The notes: generated by a model from the letters alone, not told the origin. DNA of 64,000 bases from Hypomyces perniciosus (GCA_008477525.1 SPDT01000006.1:3623501-3687500); one strand, 5' to 3'; counted from the first letter of the stretch, positions 41,930 to 55,700 are shown. Numbers and translations are program-made.

Positions 41930-44900
41930 TCATATCGTACACAAGCTATTTGTGGTTTCATCCAGTTTCGTGCCGCCCATTGGAGCGTCCACGATTCCCT
42001 TCTTCGTCGTAGTGTCCAATACCCTCCTCGCCACATCAATTGCATGTTGAGGCAATCCAGCCAGCTGCGCGACCTTTAGTGCGTGGCTTCGGTGATTAAT
42101 GCCTCGTCGTAATTTATGAATGTAAACAAAACCGCCTTGGCCATCCTCTTCGACGTCAGTGCAGTAGGTTTGGACCGGTCCGGTCTTGGGGTCACAGAAG
42201 CCCTCCGCAGCTGCCATGTCGGCTACGTCGTGGAAATGCGTCGCAAACAGGGTGCGGCACCGGTTAACCGTTACTAGATGGTGTAGACAGGCAAATGAGA
42301 TGGCTGTCCCATCTTCCGGCGTGGTGCCTCGTCCAATTTCGTCCATAATAACGAAGGACCTCGGCGTCGCTTGTCTGAGAATCTGAGCCGTCTCGAGCAT
42401 CTCGACCATAAAGGTGCTTTGGTCATGGTATAAACTGTCTGCCGAACCCACACGGCTAAAGATGGCATCAACGATGCCAATCTCAGCATAGGAGGCTGGG
42501 ACGTAGCATCCAATCTGTGCCAGGACCGTAATGAGAGCGTTTTGGCGGAGGAATGTGCTCTTCCCAGCCATGTTCGGACCAGTGATGAGCCAAAGTAGGC
42601 CATTAAATGGAGATCCCATCAAACAGTCGTTGCGAACGAAGCTCCGCCCCTGTTCTAGTAAACCTCCTTCCACCGTGGGATGCCGGCCGTCAATGATGAT
42701 GTGGCAGGTCGAGTTGTTCAGCTTTGGCCTCACGAGGTTCTGCTCAATAGCAAGTTTCGCAAAAGAGGATGCAATGTCAAGCTCGTCAAGCACGGTTGCA
42801 ATACGTCGTAGTTTGACCAAGTTGAGGACAACATGCTCACGGAGAGACTGAAAGACGCGTTGCTCCTCACGGCGAATCTGAAACCGAGCTTGGTCAAGAC
42901 GTTGGCCGAGGGCAGTCCATTCCGGAAGATGAAATGAACGGGTGGTCCGACTTGATGACAAGGTTCTAATCTCAGGCAGATTCCGGGCATCTTTGCCCTT
43001 GACATGGGCAATATGGCCCAGACCGGGAGTCCAACGAAGGGTCAGACTTGGGGCCCCCAGGCGGTTGCAGAGTGTAGTATTGAGAGCAGACTTCTCGTCC
43101 AGGAGTGATGTGAGTTCGCCATGTAGCTTCTTGAGCACTTTACTAGCAGCCGGCTTCATGATCCAAGTCTCATTATCATCTGCATAATATTCCTTAACAG
43201 AGACGGGCCTCTTTTTCTTCTCCTTGGGCAATACGGAGGCATCATCCTGAGTACCTTCGGAGGCAATGATGTCTTGGGCAAGGGATATCATCTGATTGGC
43301 CTCGGAGTCTTCGACTTCTTGCTGATGAATAATACCATCTTCATCAATTGACTCCTTGATCCGATTTGCAAGCTTGAGTGGCTCGCTGAGATCCATCCGA
43401 GATGCTAGCATAGCGAGAGAGCCTGATGATGAAGGGCCATCTGCTAAAGACGATGCGCGTTTAAGTAGAACGTAAATGTCTTCTGCAGCACGGATCGTGT
43501 TAGCTATCCCCAGGAGATCGTCAGCATCGCCTCTCCCAAAGGCGAACTTCTGAACAAGTCGTTGAGAATCATAAATTCGCCGTAACAGTAGAATAATGGA
43601 ATCACGGAGGTCGCTCGAATCAATAAAACAAGACACGAGATCCTGTCGGGCCTTGATGACATCGAGCGACGTCGATGGGGCACCAAGCCACTCGTTAAGA
43701 AGTCTTGCGCCACTCTTTGTGACGGTCCGCCGTATGGCATGAAGAAGACTACCCCGAAAAAAACCGTCGCGAATAGTCTGCTTGATCTCAAGCGCTCTTA
43801 AGCTGTTTTTGTCAATACTCATAGTCTCCATAGTCTCGTAACGGAGAGGGGGTTGAAGTTTCATGCTCATCCCCTGTAGCCGGTCCTTGACATAGTTGAG
43901 CACCAAATCGCCAGCAATAATCTCTTCGCCAGTAAAATCATTTCGTGTGCTCTTGGGAACTTTTGATTCCAATAGAGGTGTCCAGTCATCAATATTAGCC
44001 GGGCCACCTTGACGCGAAAACGTGATGAGATGCCGATCCTCAGCTAAGATAGAGAAGACATCGTGGTCCTTTTTGAGTTCGAATTCTTGTTCTAGAACAA
44101 TCTCTCGCGGACATATTCGAGACAATGTGGATGAGAGAGAGGCCAGGGTGGCGGATTGTGTGAAGAAATGGCCGGTAGATAGATCAAGCCATGCAAGGCC
44201 GACCGGGGTAGATTTATCGCTGGTCAACAAGGGGGCCTCTGGTTCAACAGAAATGTTGGGTTTGGATTTTTGAATCTGAGGATCCTGGCAAACGTGTATG
44301 GCCATAACATAGTTGTTTGCATATGGATCCATGAAATTCTCATCGATAAGAGTTCCTGGAGTGATGATACGTGCGACTCGTCGATCGTGCATGAGGCCTC
44401 CAGACTTGATCTTGTCTGAAGCACTATTAGGGAACTCTTCAGCAACGGCGACATGGCGGTTTAGATCCTGAACCAGCACCTTGAGGAAACGCTCGAGCTG
44501 GTAAAAGGGGAAGCCAGCCTGTAGCACCATGGTTAGTGTTGTAAACCGGAGTGGCCAAAATTAAGCAGAGAGAGGTAGCTTCACCATAGGAACCGGGCCA
44601 GCACTTGTCTTTTTAGAAGCCAGCTTGAGATTGAGCAATGGCGCATACTCCTCGGCATGTTCAAAGTAGAGCTCATAGAAGCTGCCAACGCGGGTCAATA
44701 AGACACAGGTATCAAACTTCTTCATATTCTGATGTGCCTGAAGCACGACAGTGGGATATGTTGGGCCATCTTGTTCTTCCTCTAGAGGTAGAGGCTCGGC
44801 CTGGATACGCCCTTGTGGTAAATCAGACAGTTTGATGGTTGTCTTTGACTTTTTGCCCCGGGTCTGAACGGCAAAGGTCGCTATGGGGGGTGAGATCAAC

Positions 44901-45016
44901 ACAGTACCAGGATGACGACTTCGCAGAGGCAATGACCTCCTGATTAGGGTCAGGGGACGAGAGCCATGAGAAGAAAGCGATCGGAGACCATGGGTGGCAT
45001 GTGGTCGAAACATCAA
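41930..45016 (-). CDS. MSH1: mitochondrial MutS homologue Msh1
   Basis: Two exons, 45016-44585 and 44518-41930, give 1006 residues (or one fewer from the second ATG at 45013). The first 40 residues are Arg/Ser-rich without acids, a probable mitochondrial presequence. MutS domain I has the mismatch-contact segment VGSFYELYFEHAEEYAPLLN followed by PMAGFPFYQLERFLK, rebuilt across the intron. The ATPase has Walker A GPNMAGKST, FMVEMLETAQILRQAT, Walker B region VIMDEIGRGTTPEDGTA and the FATHFHDVADM switch. Msh1 maintains mitochondrial DNA stability; this is the only organelle-targeted member of the MutS family in fungi. Start codons of MSH1 and AMS1 face away from each other. Confidence 0.94.
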
Positions 45017-46497
45017 GGCCGCTAGATGTGAGTCTCATGGACGCTTCATTGATTGTTTAATCAGACTGAAAAAAAAAATCTGAAGTTGTGAGGACTGCTG
45101 AAGCTTGCACCGATATCTGCGCTGTAACCCCACTGTACGGGCTCGCTATTTTCGGTACCTGCAGCCCACGGCATCACTTCGACTGAAAGGCCCATTGCCA
45201 TTCAGAAAACCGAAAAGTGCTGGCGAAGAATAGTTATCTTGATTGTCTAGTTATCATTCAGTTAAGTGATGAGGGCTGCAACTTGAGACCGGTATACGAC
45301 TGTGCAAGGCAAGGGGTAGGAGTGTGATTAGTGCCAAAGCAGGCACAAGAGACAGAGTGCAATGCAAAATGGTCGAAGCTGCCATGCCTCGTTGTTTTCT
45401 GCATGAAAAGGCAGTCTTATCCCATCCAAACAGCTTATTATTAGAGACAAATAGCTACGTAGTATTATGCGTCATCGCACCGAATCATTCTCCGGTGTCT
45501 TTACCGCCATCTGTCTCATCAACACACTTTCGTGCTCTATCATCAGCCTTTCCTCCCCCATCCTCTCGAGTGCCGCCCTGTTCTGCAAGGTTTGCGGCCG
45601 AGTGAGTGTCCATTGAAGGCATAGTTATTGTTACAGCCGTCTTCCTCTTCTTGATTCTGTTTCTTTTTTGGTGGTTTGAGCTGCATATTCAGTATATCCG
45701 CGCTCTACACTTCGACCCGGACAACTCCGCCCTGATATCTACATATGACCTCCTCCCTACCCAATTCCTCACCCTGTTTTTCTACTCAATATTCCTATTG
45801 GGTTCTTTTGTTCCGTTATTTTATCTGAATATTTTTTTCGACCCTACGAAAACCCAAAAACAGCCAAGATGAGGTGCGTACCTTTTTGCTGCCCTTATTA
45901 CAAAAAGGTTGGAATACATAATCCTACGCCGGTTGGGATCGGCTTCACCTCCCCCCGCACGTCACTTCCGGGGCAACGCCAGCTTGAGCTTTAGCACTGG
46001 CCAGTGGCTTCGGGGGCCTCATCAGCACCTCCACACTTCGGCAACCACTCCCCCAACCACTCCCCCCCCCCCCACCTCCCCCACACCAGTGACACCACCT
46101 TCAGACCATCCCCATACATAACCGCTGTGCTATTGGTACCTCCCCAGTACCTATCATAGCTTCTGTTGTTGTTCTCTCTTCTTGAATTCTCACACCACCC
46201 ACTACTACAGACATAGAGCGTTGCATTCGCATCCGCGTCCGCATCACCATTGCCCCCTCTGTTGTCTCATCTCGTGTCTGACTCTGGTCACTCGACACCG
46301 TCACTTGCTCACTCAATACTCTTGGCAGTCTCCACGACAGTTTAATCGACCATATCCTCCCCGTCTCCCCCGATTGTCCTCGACACAACACTCCCTCGCC
46401 AGCACCTGATCAGCTCAGGCCTCTATCTGGCAAGCTGCGACGCCTCTCCAATCGATCGGCACCCCCTGCTCCCGGACACTCTGTTGACGCTCATACT
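45017..46497. other. divergent spacer MSH1 / AMS1
   Basis: About 1.5 kb. The right half is strongly pyrimidine-rich and contains a run of 12 C at 46062-46073, typical of a fungal core promoter and long leader for AMS1. An open frame at 45606-45872 with hydrophobic content begins only with GTG and is not called. Confidence 0.6.
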
Positions 46498-49400
46498 ATG
46501 GGTGGAGGCGGCGAAACCAGGAGTAACGTCTCCTACCCTCTCTTCGCCCAGAGGCCCGTTGGCGTTCCCAAGTCTAGCATCCTCAAAAGTCGCATCGAAC
46601 CATTCTATAGATCAGGACAGTATGATAAGATCAACTTGCTAGCGTACGCTGTCCCTGGTCCTCTTCCATATGCCACTGATTCCCACCCACTGACACCCAG
46701 ACTTGCAGAAGCCTCTACAACGCCAGATGCTCGGGCAAACCACATGTCCAATTATCTTCCTGGAGCGCCCCGGGCCAAGACCGCCCAACTTTTGAACATG
46801 CCGTGCGCCAAACTTTCAAGGAGACCCATGTTGGCGCCTCCTTCGGTCCATCATGGACAACCCATTGGTTCAAGGTCATCTTGACTGTTCCTGAGAAAAT
46901 CGCCGATGAGGAGCTCCTTGAGCTTCATTGGGACGCTAACAACGAAGGCCTGGTATGGACCGAGGACGGCATGCCGCTTCAAGGCCTGACCGGTGGAGGC
47001 GAAAGAATTGAATGGATCATCCCCCATTCTTTCCGCGACGGAAAGCCACACACCATTTACATCGAGATGGCCTGCAATGGAATGTTTGGAAACGCACCGA
47101 ATGGCAAATCTAGCATTGCGCCACCCGACCCGAACAAATATTTCTCCCTCGGAAAGGCCGATATTGTGGCCATCAATGTCCCTGCTCGCAGGCTGCTCTT
47201 TGATATGTGGGAGCTTGGTGATGCTGCTAGGGAGCTCCCTGAGAACTCGGCCGAACAAAACCGCGCACTTGCCGTTGCCATGAAGATTATTGACACATTT
47301 CAAGTCAACAACCAGGAATCTATTCTCAAGTGCCGGGAAATCGCACAGGAGATTATCGGGCCCGACGTCGACTCTCACCGGGTCTATGAAGTAGGCCCCG
47401 ACCCCACTGTCTTTGGCATTGGCCACTGCCACATCGACTCCTGCTGGTTGTGGCCTTTTGCAGAGACGAGGCGCAAGGTTGCCCGGTCGTGGTCAAGTCA
47501 GTGTGACTTGATGGATCGCTACCCAGAGGCAAACTTTGCCTGTTCACAGGCTCAGCAGTTCAAGTGGCTCAAGCAACTCTACCCCAAAGCTTTCGATCGC
47601 GTCAGGAAGAAGGTAAACGAAGGCCAGTTCCACCCTATCGGCGGCAGTTGGGTTGAGCATGATACAAATATGCCTAGCGGCGAGTCTCTCGTGCGTCAAT
47701 TCTTCTACGGTCAAAGGTTCTTTGAGGCAGAATTCGGGTCTCGCTGCCGTACTTTCTGGCTCCCTGACACATTTGGATACTCAAGCCAGCTGCCTCAGCT
47801 CTGTCGCCTGGCAGGAATGGATCGCTTCATGACGCAAAAGCTCAGCTGGAACAACATCAACAACTTCCCCCATACCACCTTTATGTGGGTGAGTCCCGAT
47901 GGAAGCCAAGTCATCTGTCACATGCCTCCTTCAGAGACTTATACAGCAGAGGCCGACTTTGGTGACCTCAGACGAAGCATTTCTCAGCATAAGACCTTGC
48001 GTGTCGATAATACTTCACTGCTTGTATTTGGCAAGGGTGATGGCGGTGGCGGTCCTACCTGGCAACACTTTGAGAAACTTCGCCGATGTGCTGGTATCAG
48101 TAACACGATTGGCGCCATACCCAAGCTCAAGCTTGGACTTAGCGTAGATGACTTTTTCGATCGTCTGGCACCCAAGGCTAACGATTTGCCCACATGGTAC
48201 GGTGAACTGTACTTTGAACTTCATCGAGGCACCTATACCACACAGGCCAACAACAAATACAACAACCGCAAGGCTGAGGTCCTACTGCGAGATGTTGAGC
48301 AACTCGCAACCATTGCCTCCATCAAGAGCAAGTCATACAAGTATCCTACCGAGGAGATTGATAACATGTGGGAGAACGTGCTTCTCTGCCAATTCCACGA
48401 CTGTCTCCCGGGAAGTTCCATCGAAATGTGCTACAGAGACTCCGACGAGGTGAGAAAATTGAATTTTGACTGAGTAAAGTGACTGGGCTAATTAAGTATT
48501 AGTTGTACAAAGAAGTGTTTGAGACTGGAAAGGTTCTACTAAGGAAGATTTACAAGTCTCTTGGTGCGTCTGATGTGCCATCTGATTGCCTTCATGAGTC
48601 AGTTGTTATCAATACTTTACCTTGGCATCGTAAGGAAATCGTCGAAGTCTCCGATACCGAAGTTGGTGTTGCCTGTGGTGAAGGCCATCTGCTGGCCCTC
48701 CGAACCTTCAAGACCCAAGAGGATACGCCAGCCGTTTCGGTAGCAGAGACTACCACCGGACAGTTTGTCCTTGAGAACGACCAGTTCCGCGTCATTGTTG
48801 AAGATGGCTGCATCACCTCTCTATATGACCGCATCAACGAGCGTGAAACAATCGAGAAGGGTAGCCAAGCCAACAAGTTCGTCATCTTTGACGATATTCC
48901 ACTGTTCTGGGAAGCCTGGGACGTCGAGGTTTATCACCTGGAGACTCGTAGAGAGCTCAAGTACGGCCAGACCAAGGTTCACGAACTCAAGCCCCACCGC
49001 GTCACCCTCGTCACCGACATTTCGATCAGCGCAGAGAGTTCTCTCAAGTCCTACATCAGTGTATCCGCGGCGCTTAAGGGTCAGTCGTCCTGGATTGAGT
49101 GTTGGGCCGAAGTGGACTGGCATGAGAACTCCAAGTTTCTCAAGGTCGAGTTCCCAGTCGATATTGTCAACACGGAGGCCTCATACGAGACTGCTTATAG
49201 CATCACCAAGCGACCAACGCACTACAACACCAGCTGGGACATGGCCAAGTTTGAGGTTTGCTGTCACCGGTTTGCTGACCTGTCGGAGAACAACTATGGC
49301 GTTTCCATTCTTAATGACAGCAAGTATGGATTCGCAACCGCTGGCAAGGTGATGCGATTGTCGCTCCTGCGCTCTCCTAAGGCTCCAGATGAGCATGCAG

Positions 49401-49855
49401 ATATGGGCCATCACTCGATCCGCTGGGCCATCTTTCCGCACAAGGGTGCCCTCTCCTCAGCTACTGTCAGGGCTGCATACGCCTTCAACAACCCTCTGAA
49501 GGCTCTTTCCGCTCCCAGGGCCACCATTGAAAGCTTGGCAAGCGCTCCTATCAAGCTGATCAACACGGATGACTCTACATCATTGTTTTTGGACCATGTC
49601 AAACGAGGCCACGATGATGAAGATGTCAGTCGACGGGAAGGCCTCCGTGTCAACAATGGCCAGAGTATTATTGTCCGTGTGTACGAGGCTTTGGGAGGCC
49701 AGAGCAAGGGCATTATTCAAACATCATTTCATGTTAAGCGAGTCACCAAGGTCAACATTCTTGAGGATGATCTTGAGGAGCTTTCCTTCAAGAACGGCCA
49801 GTTCTCCATCAAGCTTCGACCATTTGAGGTGGCGACGTACAAGCTCCAGCTGTAG
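46498..49855 (+). CDS. AMS1: vacuolar alpha-mannosidase Ams1 (GH38)
   Basis: Three exons, 46498-46643, 46709-48449 and 48503-49855, give 1079 residues. The GH38 catalytic domain has the zinc-binding GHCHIDSCWLWPFAETRRK, the nucleophile region FWLPDTFGYSSQLPQ, and FHDCLPGSSIEMCYRDSDE with a metal-ligand His. A beta-rich C-terminal half includes ENDQFRVIVEDGCITSLYDR. There is no signal peptide, as expected for Ams1, which reaches the vacuole by the Cvt/selective autophagy route as an oligomer. It hydrolyses alpha-mannose from free oligosaccharides and glycoproteins. The first intron join rebuilds NLLASLYNARCSGKPHVQLS. All active-site residues that I can place are present. Confidence 0.95.
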
Positions 49856-50285
49856 GGCAGCGATGACGATGATGACGATTGCATTTGTCCAGGCTCCAGT
49901 ATTCGCATCATACTTGGACTGTAAGACGTTGGACTTGGCAAGAGTTTCATGTGTACCGGAGCAAAGAGAGATGGGACGTGAGAGGAAAGGGCTGATTTTA
50001 TGGGTCTGAAGGTCAAGGAAGTCGAATTGCGAAGTATTGATGGGTTTGGTTTGTATGGATTGACAGACGTTTTGTTACGATGCAAAGCAATTATATGCGT
50101 ACTACAAGCACCGCTTCCCGATTCTCTGTCGCTAACCACGTAGCCGTCCATGAACGCCAACGCCATCGTAAATAAAGATACAGACCATCATCTCGAGGAA
50201 GAAGACGATTCCCAGCCCCATACGAAGTACAAACAACACATATGTGCAAGTACGTATACTATATCCTACCAAACAGCATAATCAA
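49856..50285. other. convergent 3' spacer
   Basis: Between AMS1 and the ENV7-type kinase gene, which end towards each other. A short GATGAC-type run follows the AMS1 stop. Nothing else seen. Confidence 0.6.
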
Positions 50286-51711
50286 TCATGATGAATACGC
50301 ATCATCAGGCAACTCCTCAATAACCTGCTCAACCATAGTAATCAGCTCGGTAATGTCGGGCCGCTCAGCCGGCTCAACCTTGAGACAGGCTCTGACAACG
50401 TTACGGATGGACTCGCTAATGGAAGAGGAGCTGCCACTACCACCGGCGGAGGGATCGGCGCCGCCGTTGGCACTGGCCTTTGCCTTTGCGGCCTGGATGC
50501 TATTTGCGCGCTTGGTTCCTGCGGCAGCGGGATTCTCGTCTGGGAAACGCCAGTCGCCGCCGAGGACGCAGAGGCTGAGAGTGCCGCCGGTCTCGTCGGA
50601 GCGGAGCTCAAAGGGAGATTTGCCGACGAGACAGGCGTACAGGGTACAGCCGAGGGACCAGATATCGGACTTGGTGTCGACGACGGTGCCGGTGCGGACA
50701 TCGAAGAGCTCCGGAGCGCGGTAAGGCATGGTGGAGTGCTCGGCGGCGGTGTCCTGGATTTGCAGGGCGAGGGATTGGGATGTGACGGGGATAGGGGACG
50801 GAGCGACGGAGCCGAGGTCCATGAGGATTGGGATTGAGCCGGAGTCGTCAATCATAATGTTTCCTGATAGTACAGACATTGTGGTTAGAGACGTTTGTCT
50901 GTCGGACTGAATGGCTTACCTGGCTTGATGTCGCGGTGGGCATAAGACTTTATTTTGCCGCCGCCTTCGACTTGGTTCTCCGACTCCATCAGCGGCCGCT
51001 GTTGCTCGCCCTCCTCTTGTTCCTCTGTGCGCTTCCCTCTGGTGCCCATTGTCCTGCCGCCAGCGCTGGAGCTCGCATTCGCATCGTGGTCCTCCTCCCG
51101 GCCCATCTCCATCCTCTCGGTCGGGGCGGGCTGGTACTCGTGCATGGCGCGCAGGGCTTTGCACACGCCGAGGAAGAGCATCATGAGGTGGCGCTCAGGA
51201 AAGCGCCCGTGGTTCACGAGATTGGCGTTGATCATGTCCTGCAGGTTGCCGCGGCGGTAGTAAGGGAGCAGGACGTAGACGGTCTTGCTGGCGTCGTCGC
51301 CGCTGCCGCCGCGGTCCGTTGCGACGCAGTGGTCGACGGCTGAGATGATGGTCGGGACATGATCGAAGAGTCGGTAGGCATCGACTTCGCGCATGGCCTG
51401 CTGGACGGACTCGGCGCCGAAGGGACAGCGGATTTTCTTGAGGGCGAGGTGCTCATGAGTTGAGGTATCTTCAACGAGGTAGACGTATGAGAAGCCGCCC
51501 TGGTAGAGCATCCGGATCAGCCATTGCCCGCATCATGTTGGATGTACTATCATTATATCATGATCTCCATGAGAGGGATTGGGGAATATACCTCGCCAAG
51601 CAGTCGCAGAATCTTGAAGCTGCGGCTGTTGATCTTCAACGTTGGAGACCCCGGGAAGCAATTCAAGCAATTCCCAAAGGAATAAAACAGGTCTGTCAAG
51701 ATTTGCGCCAT
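50286..51711 (-). CDS. NAK-family kinase, Env7/STK16-like
   Basis: Three exons, 51711-51592, 51499-50920 and 50863-50286, give 425 residues. The N-terminus MAQILTDLFYSFGNCLNCFP has a CLNC pair like the palmitoylated N-terminus of Env7/STK16. The kinase domain shows the glycine loop LLGEGGFSYVYLVED rebuilt across intron 1, the ALKKI lysine, the catalytic loop HRDIKPGN split by intron 2, DLGS in place of DFG, and APELFDV. The DLG change is shared by STK16-type kinases. A Glu/Arg-rich insertion lies between the two halves of the catalytic domain (about residues 175-220). Env7 is a vacuole-membrane kinase that restrains membrane fusion in yeast; the same role here is inference. Confidence 0.9.
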
Positions 51712-52734
51712 TGTGCAGCAGCCGCCGTTCCGCCTGGGCCTTTGATCAATTCGTATGGGTTGTACTTTCGTAGCTCGGCCTGCCTCACAACCTCAAGCTG
51801 ACGAGTTCTGGGCGAAGAGGAGGGGGGATTCGATCAGCTTGGATAGGTATAGATAGATAGATAGATAGATAGATAGACGCCGTTCGATCGCGCAAGAGGG
51901 GACGCGTGGCGCGAGAAGATGTGCAATTCGCGCAGGTTCAGCTCATCAAAGAAAAATCAACCTAATAATTCAAGTCCCAAAAAGAACAGCGATAGATGGA
52001 TGAGTTGGGAGAGTCAGCTTTTGATGTTTTCGGTGGATTGACTGACTTGAAGCCACGCCACACAGCTCTGGCCAGTGACCTCAGACGTTGCATGTACTAG
52101 TACATAAAATGTTTAGCTGAGTAAGTGGGGATTAGTACTCCGTAGTGGTAGTAGTATGTATTTTTGGCACAGTGTCTTACGGGTCTTCATTGAAATGTGC
52201 CTTATATGTACTTGAGCACTCGACAGACCTAGGAAAGGTACCTCTATGTACAATACTGCCTACAAGGGCTAGCGCTACTTCGCCCCTTTTGGCTCCGCCC
52301 CCCTCCCCCCCCGGGATGGCTAAAACTGGAGTCTACCAGCCACATCCATCCACAGGCAGGTCATATCATGAATTCATCCAATACCTTATTGAACTTCAAA
52401 GCTTCGTTCGTGTATTTCTTTCCGCGGGTTTGTGTTTGTTTAAAATTACAGTTCTCTATTATGTACACCAGGGCGTCTAGCATCCGGCCCTCCATTTCCA
52501 TTTCCATCATTTCCTTTCCCTTCCTTTCGCAAACATCTAATCCGTGGCCATCCCAAAGTATTTCTCCTCAAATTCATGAGCAAATCCAAGCCAGTATGCG
52601 CCATCCGGAAAGAAACCGAGTGCTGGCTATTGGTGAATCACGACACTAAGGAGGCTCCCAAACGAGGGCCCCCCTCCTATAGATATGATATGTGTATCAA
52701 TCACTACCAGCATCTTGCAACAAACACAAAACGA
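51712..52734. other. spacer with AGAT microsatellite
   Basis: One kilobase between two genes on the same strand. An (AGAT)n run lies at 51849-51877 and a TACTCCGTAGT element at about 52136. A C-rich tract is near 52300-52315. No gene seen; it holds the kinase promoter and SNT2 3' flank. Confidence 0.6.
51849..51877. repeat. AGAT tetranucleotide microsatellite
   Basis: Seven perfect tandem copies of a 4-bp unit, in the probable promoter region of the Env7-like kinase gene. Confidence 0.9.
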
Positions 52735-55700
52735 TCAAGAAAGTAGATTGCGCAAGGAGGGGCTTGCGCTGGCACCTGTGGCTGGCCTGCTGTCTGGAGG
52801 CCGAGGCCCTATCGACCCTGAGGATCCAGGCGGATCACGTGGTGGGGGCAATCCGTTTCTCGAGCCTGGAGGACTGCCGTGTGAGTGTGAGCCCGGATAT
52901 CGTGCCCCCTGTGAGTGTAAACTATGAGGGAAAGCATCAGCTCGCGGCGGCGGAGGTACTCCATTGCTTAAGCCATGTGAAGCCCCGTGCGATGGCGTCC
53001 CATGGCTCACATGCCCCACCCCTCCGTGGTAAGGGGGAATATATGCTGCTGGAGGAGTGGCCCCTGGGAGTCGTCGGGGGGAGGGAGGTAGTCCGTTTCC
53101 GTACACGGGAGAGGTGTGGCCGTGCTGATGGCTAAGCACTGATGCAGCTGGGGGTGGTCCAGTCATAGCAGGAGGTCGGAGTGATGAAAGGTTCGATATC
53201 GGTGGTGGCCCGTTGTGTAGGGGTGGAGGTCCACCGTTCAAGTGGTGCGGAGGCGATCCGTGCTGGCTGCCGGGCCGGTGCCCCCAATCATTGTAAGGTG
53301 ACGTTCTGGCAGGCAGTGTTGCTGGCGGGTATGGGTGTGTCACTGGAGCTGGCCGGTGACTTGCGACGTGAGCTTGTGCATGAGCTGGTGCTTGTACCGG
53401 ATGAGCAGGCTGGTGCGGAAGAGGAGGGACGGCCACCGCTGCCACAGGGTGCGAACCGGGAGGTTGTGGCCAAACAAGAGCATGGTTTGCATGGTTGGCA
53501 TGCCGTCCGTCGCGGTAGTCTGGTAAAGGAGACGGCGGCGAGCCTCGCAACGGTGGTACAGGATTAAGCAAGCCAGTGTCCGGTACTTGAGGGCGAGAAA
53601 TCTCCGTTACTGGAGGTGATGGTGGTCTAGGCAACACCGTTGGCCTTGGGCTAAGCGGCACCTTTCGGGATTTATGGCACTTGTGACACTGGAACTTTCT
53701 CTGCTCCACAAACTTCAGTGCCTCGGATCCAATTGCGCCCTGGTGGCCGTTGGTGAGCTTCCGCTCTTGGGAGTTATCAATTGGCCACCATCGTGGTGTG
53801 ACATCTATGCCACAAGTGATGCACACCTTGTCTCCCGGTTGCTGTGCACTTGATGCTGCGTCAGCTGACTCCCCTATGCGCGTGGGAATCCAGCCACCAT
53901 TCGGAGCCGTCGTGGTTGAGGCCCTGCGGTGTCCGGTTTGAATTGGTGCTCCTGACATTTTAGCTGCTGTCGTCATTAAATTGGCCTTGCGTACTGTGCC
54001 GGTTAATGTGAGATCTGCTTGTTTGAAGTTCTGGACGTAGAGCTGCAGAGCATTCAGGCCTGATTCGTTCACCACATCGTGCATTCGATGCACAATCGCC
54101 TTGGTGGGAGCGTGATCTTTGCACCAAAGCGTTGCGGACATTGTCCCGCTCTCGCCATTGACGGCAACAATGCTGAATTGGTCTCTTCGGGAGCTCTTGA
54201 CAGCTGTAACGTCGAAACCTAAAACATGTCCTTTTTGCCGGGCACATTCAACATGGACTATGATGCCGTTAGCTACCGCCGGTTCAGCCGAGAAACATAA
54301 TGGTAACTTACATGGTGCGCGGCATTGATTGCATGATACACACGCGCCACCCTTTTGGTTACAAGCCTGGCAAGTCTCGTCATAACGCGACCTCAAAATC
54401 GAAGGAATCCCCTCTGAAGGTTCCATGGCTTTTGCGTTCCCAAACTTGACCTCTGGAGTCCACACTGCGCAAGTAACATGAACCCAATTGTTGTCTGCTG
54501 TACGCTTTAACGGTTCGCGTGGGTTGACTGGCCGGTTCATCTCTTCTTGCTTCTTCCGATAGTATTCCGCTGCCTTGCGGGCCTGCTGCACCTCCATCCT
54601 TTCCCGCTCGCGGTCTTTCTCCGACATTTTCTTCTTGTGGTGCGTGAGTTTTGGCTGTTCCACAAAATCATGTTCAGTGTGTTCAACAGGGCACAGGACA
54701 CATTTGTATTGCTGTTGATATGTTAGCAAAAGAGCAACATGCAAACATCGCATGTCAAGTCGACTCACTATCGATACTTGTGGACTCTTATCGTTAGCAC
54801 ACATGTCGCAAACCCATTTTCCTTGTATCTTATGGTCAATAACACCGTAGCAATTACGATGGACTGTAAGGCGACACTCTCGGCATGAAAGGTGCTGGTC
54901 TCCCAAAGGTTCCATCTGACTGCAAATGGCGCAGGGTAGGGTTCGTGGCTTCGGCATCTCGGGGACGGCAGGTGGCGCTTCTGTGACGGCTTTCTCTTTC
55001 TTCTTAGGAGGAGCAGAGCCAGAAGTACTTCCAGCATCTGACGGAGCTGAGTCTGCGTCTTTTTCGGGGGCAGTCTTGAGTTTCTTTCGAGGCGGTTCCT
55101 GAATGTCGTTGGATTGGGGGCCTTTTGCTGGGGTCCCAGCCCGCTGTGGCGTCATAAATCCCATTTCTTCAGCGAGCAGGAGTTCTTTCAGGATATCCTC
55201 ATCTTGTTTGCGTTTCCAAGCACGACCGCCGGCCTGTGCAACCCTCTTCGTCAATTCGTCGAGTGGTTCAAAACGAACAGCATATCGTCGCCATATTTCA
55301 GCACATCGCCGGCACAAGGCAACCACATATTGGCTCCCTCCCTTGTCTTTTCCATTCGCCTTGAGAACTTGGTCGTTCACAAGCCCCGGTGTTGGATTTG
55401 GTGCCCTCCGCCACTGTGGGCAGCTTGTTCTGCTACAGAACTGGCAGATAAAGCCCTGCTTCTTCTCAGTCGCCTTATCTCCATCAAAGGCGGAGTCATC
55501 ATCATCGTCAGCCACGGTGTCAGCGAGTTTTGCAGCGGCTTCTTCTTCAAGTCTGGCCTGCTTCTTGCCCTTTCGCGAGGGGAAATTACCCCGTACTTGC
55601 TGGCCTCGCTCCGTCTTCTTCCAAATGTAGTAATATCGAACAATCTCTCCAGGCGTCATCGTCCTAACGTGCTTCATGACCTGGTGTAGCTCTGAGCTGT

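Noticed and set aside
45606..45872. Hydrophobic 88-codon frame between MSH1 and AMS1
   Set aside because: It begins with GTG, not ATG, lies in a T-rich stretch that gives Leu/Phe/Ile by composition alone, and has no supporting splice or family features.
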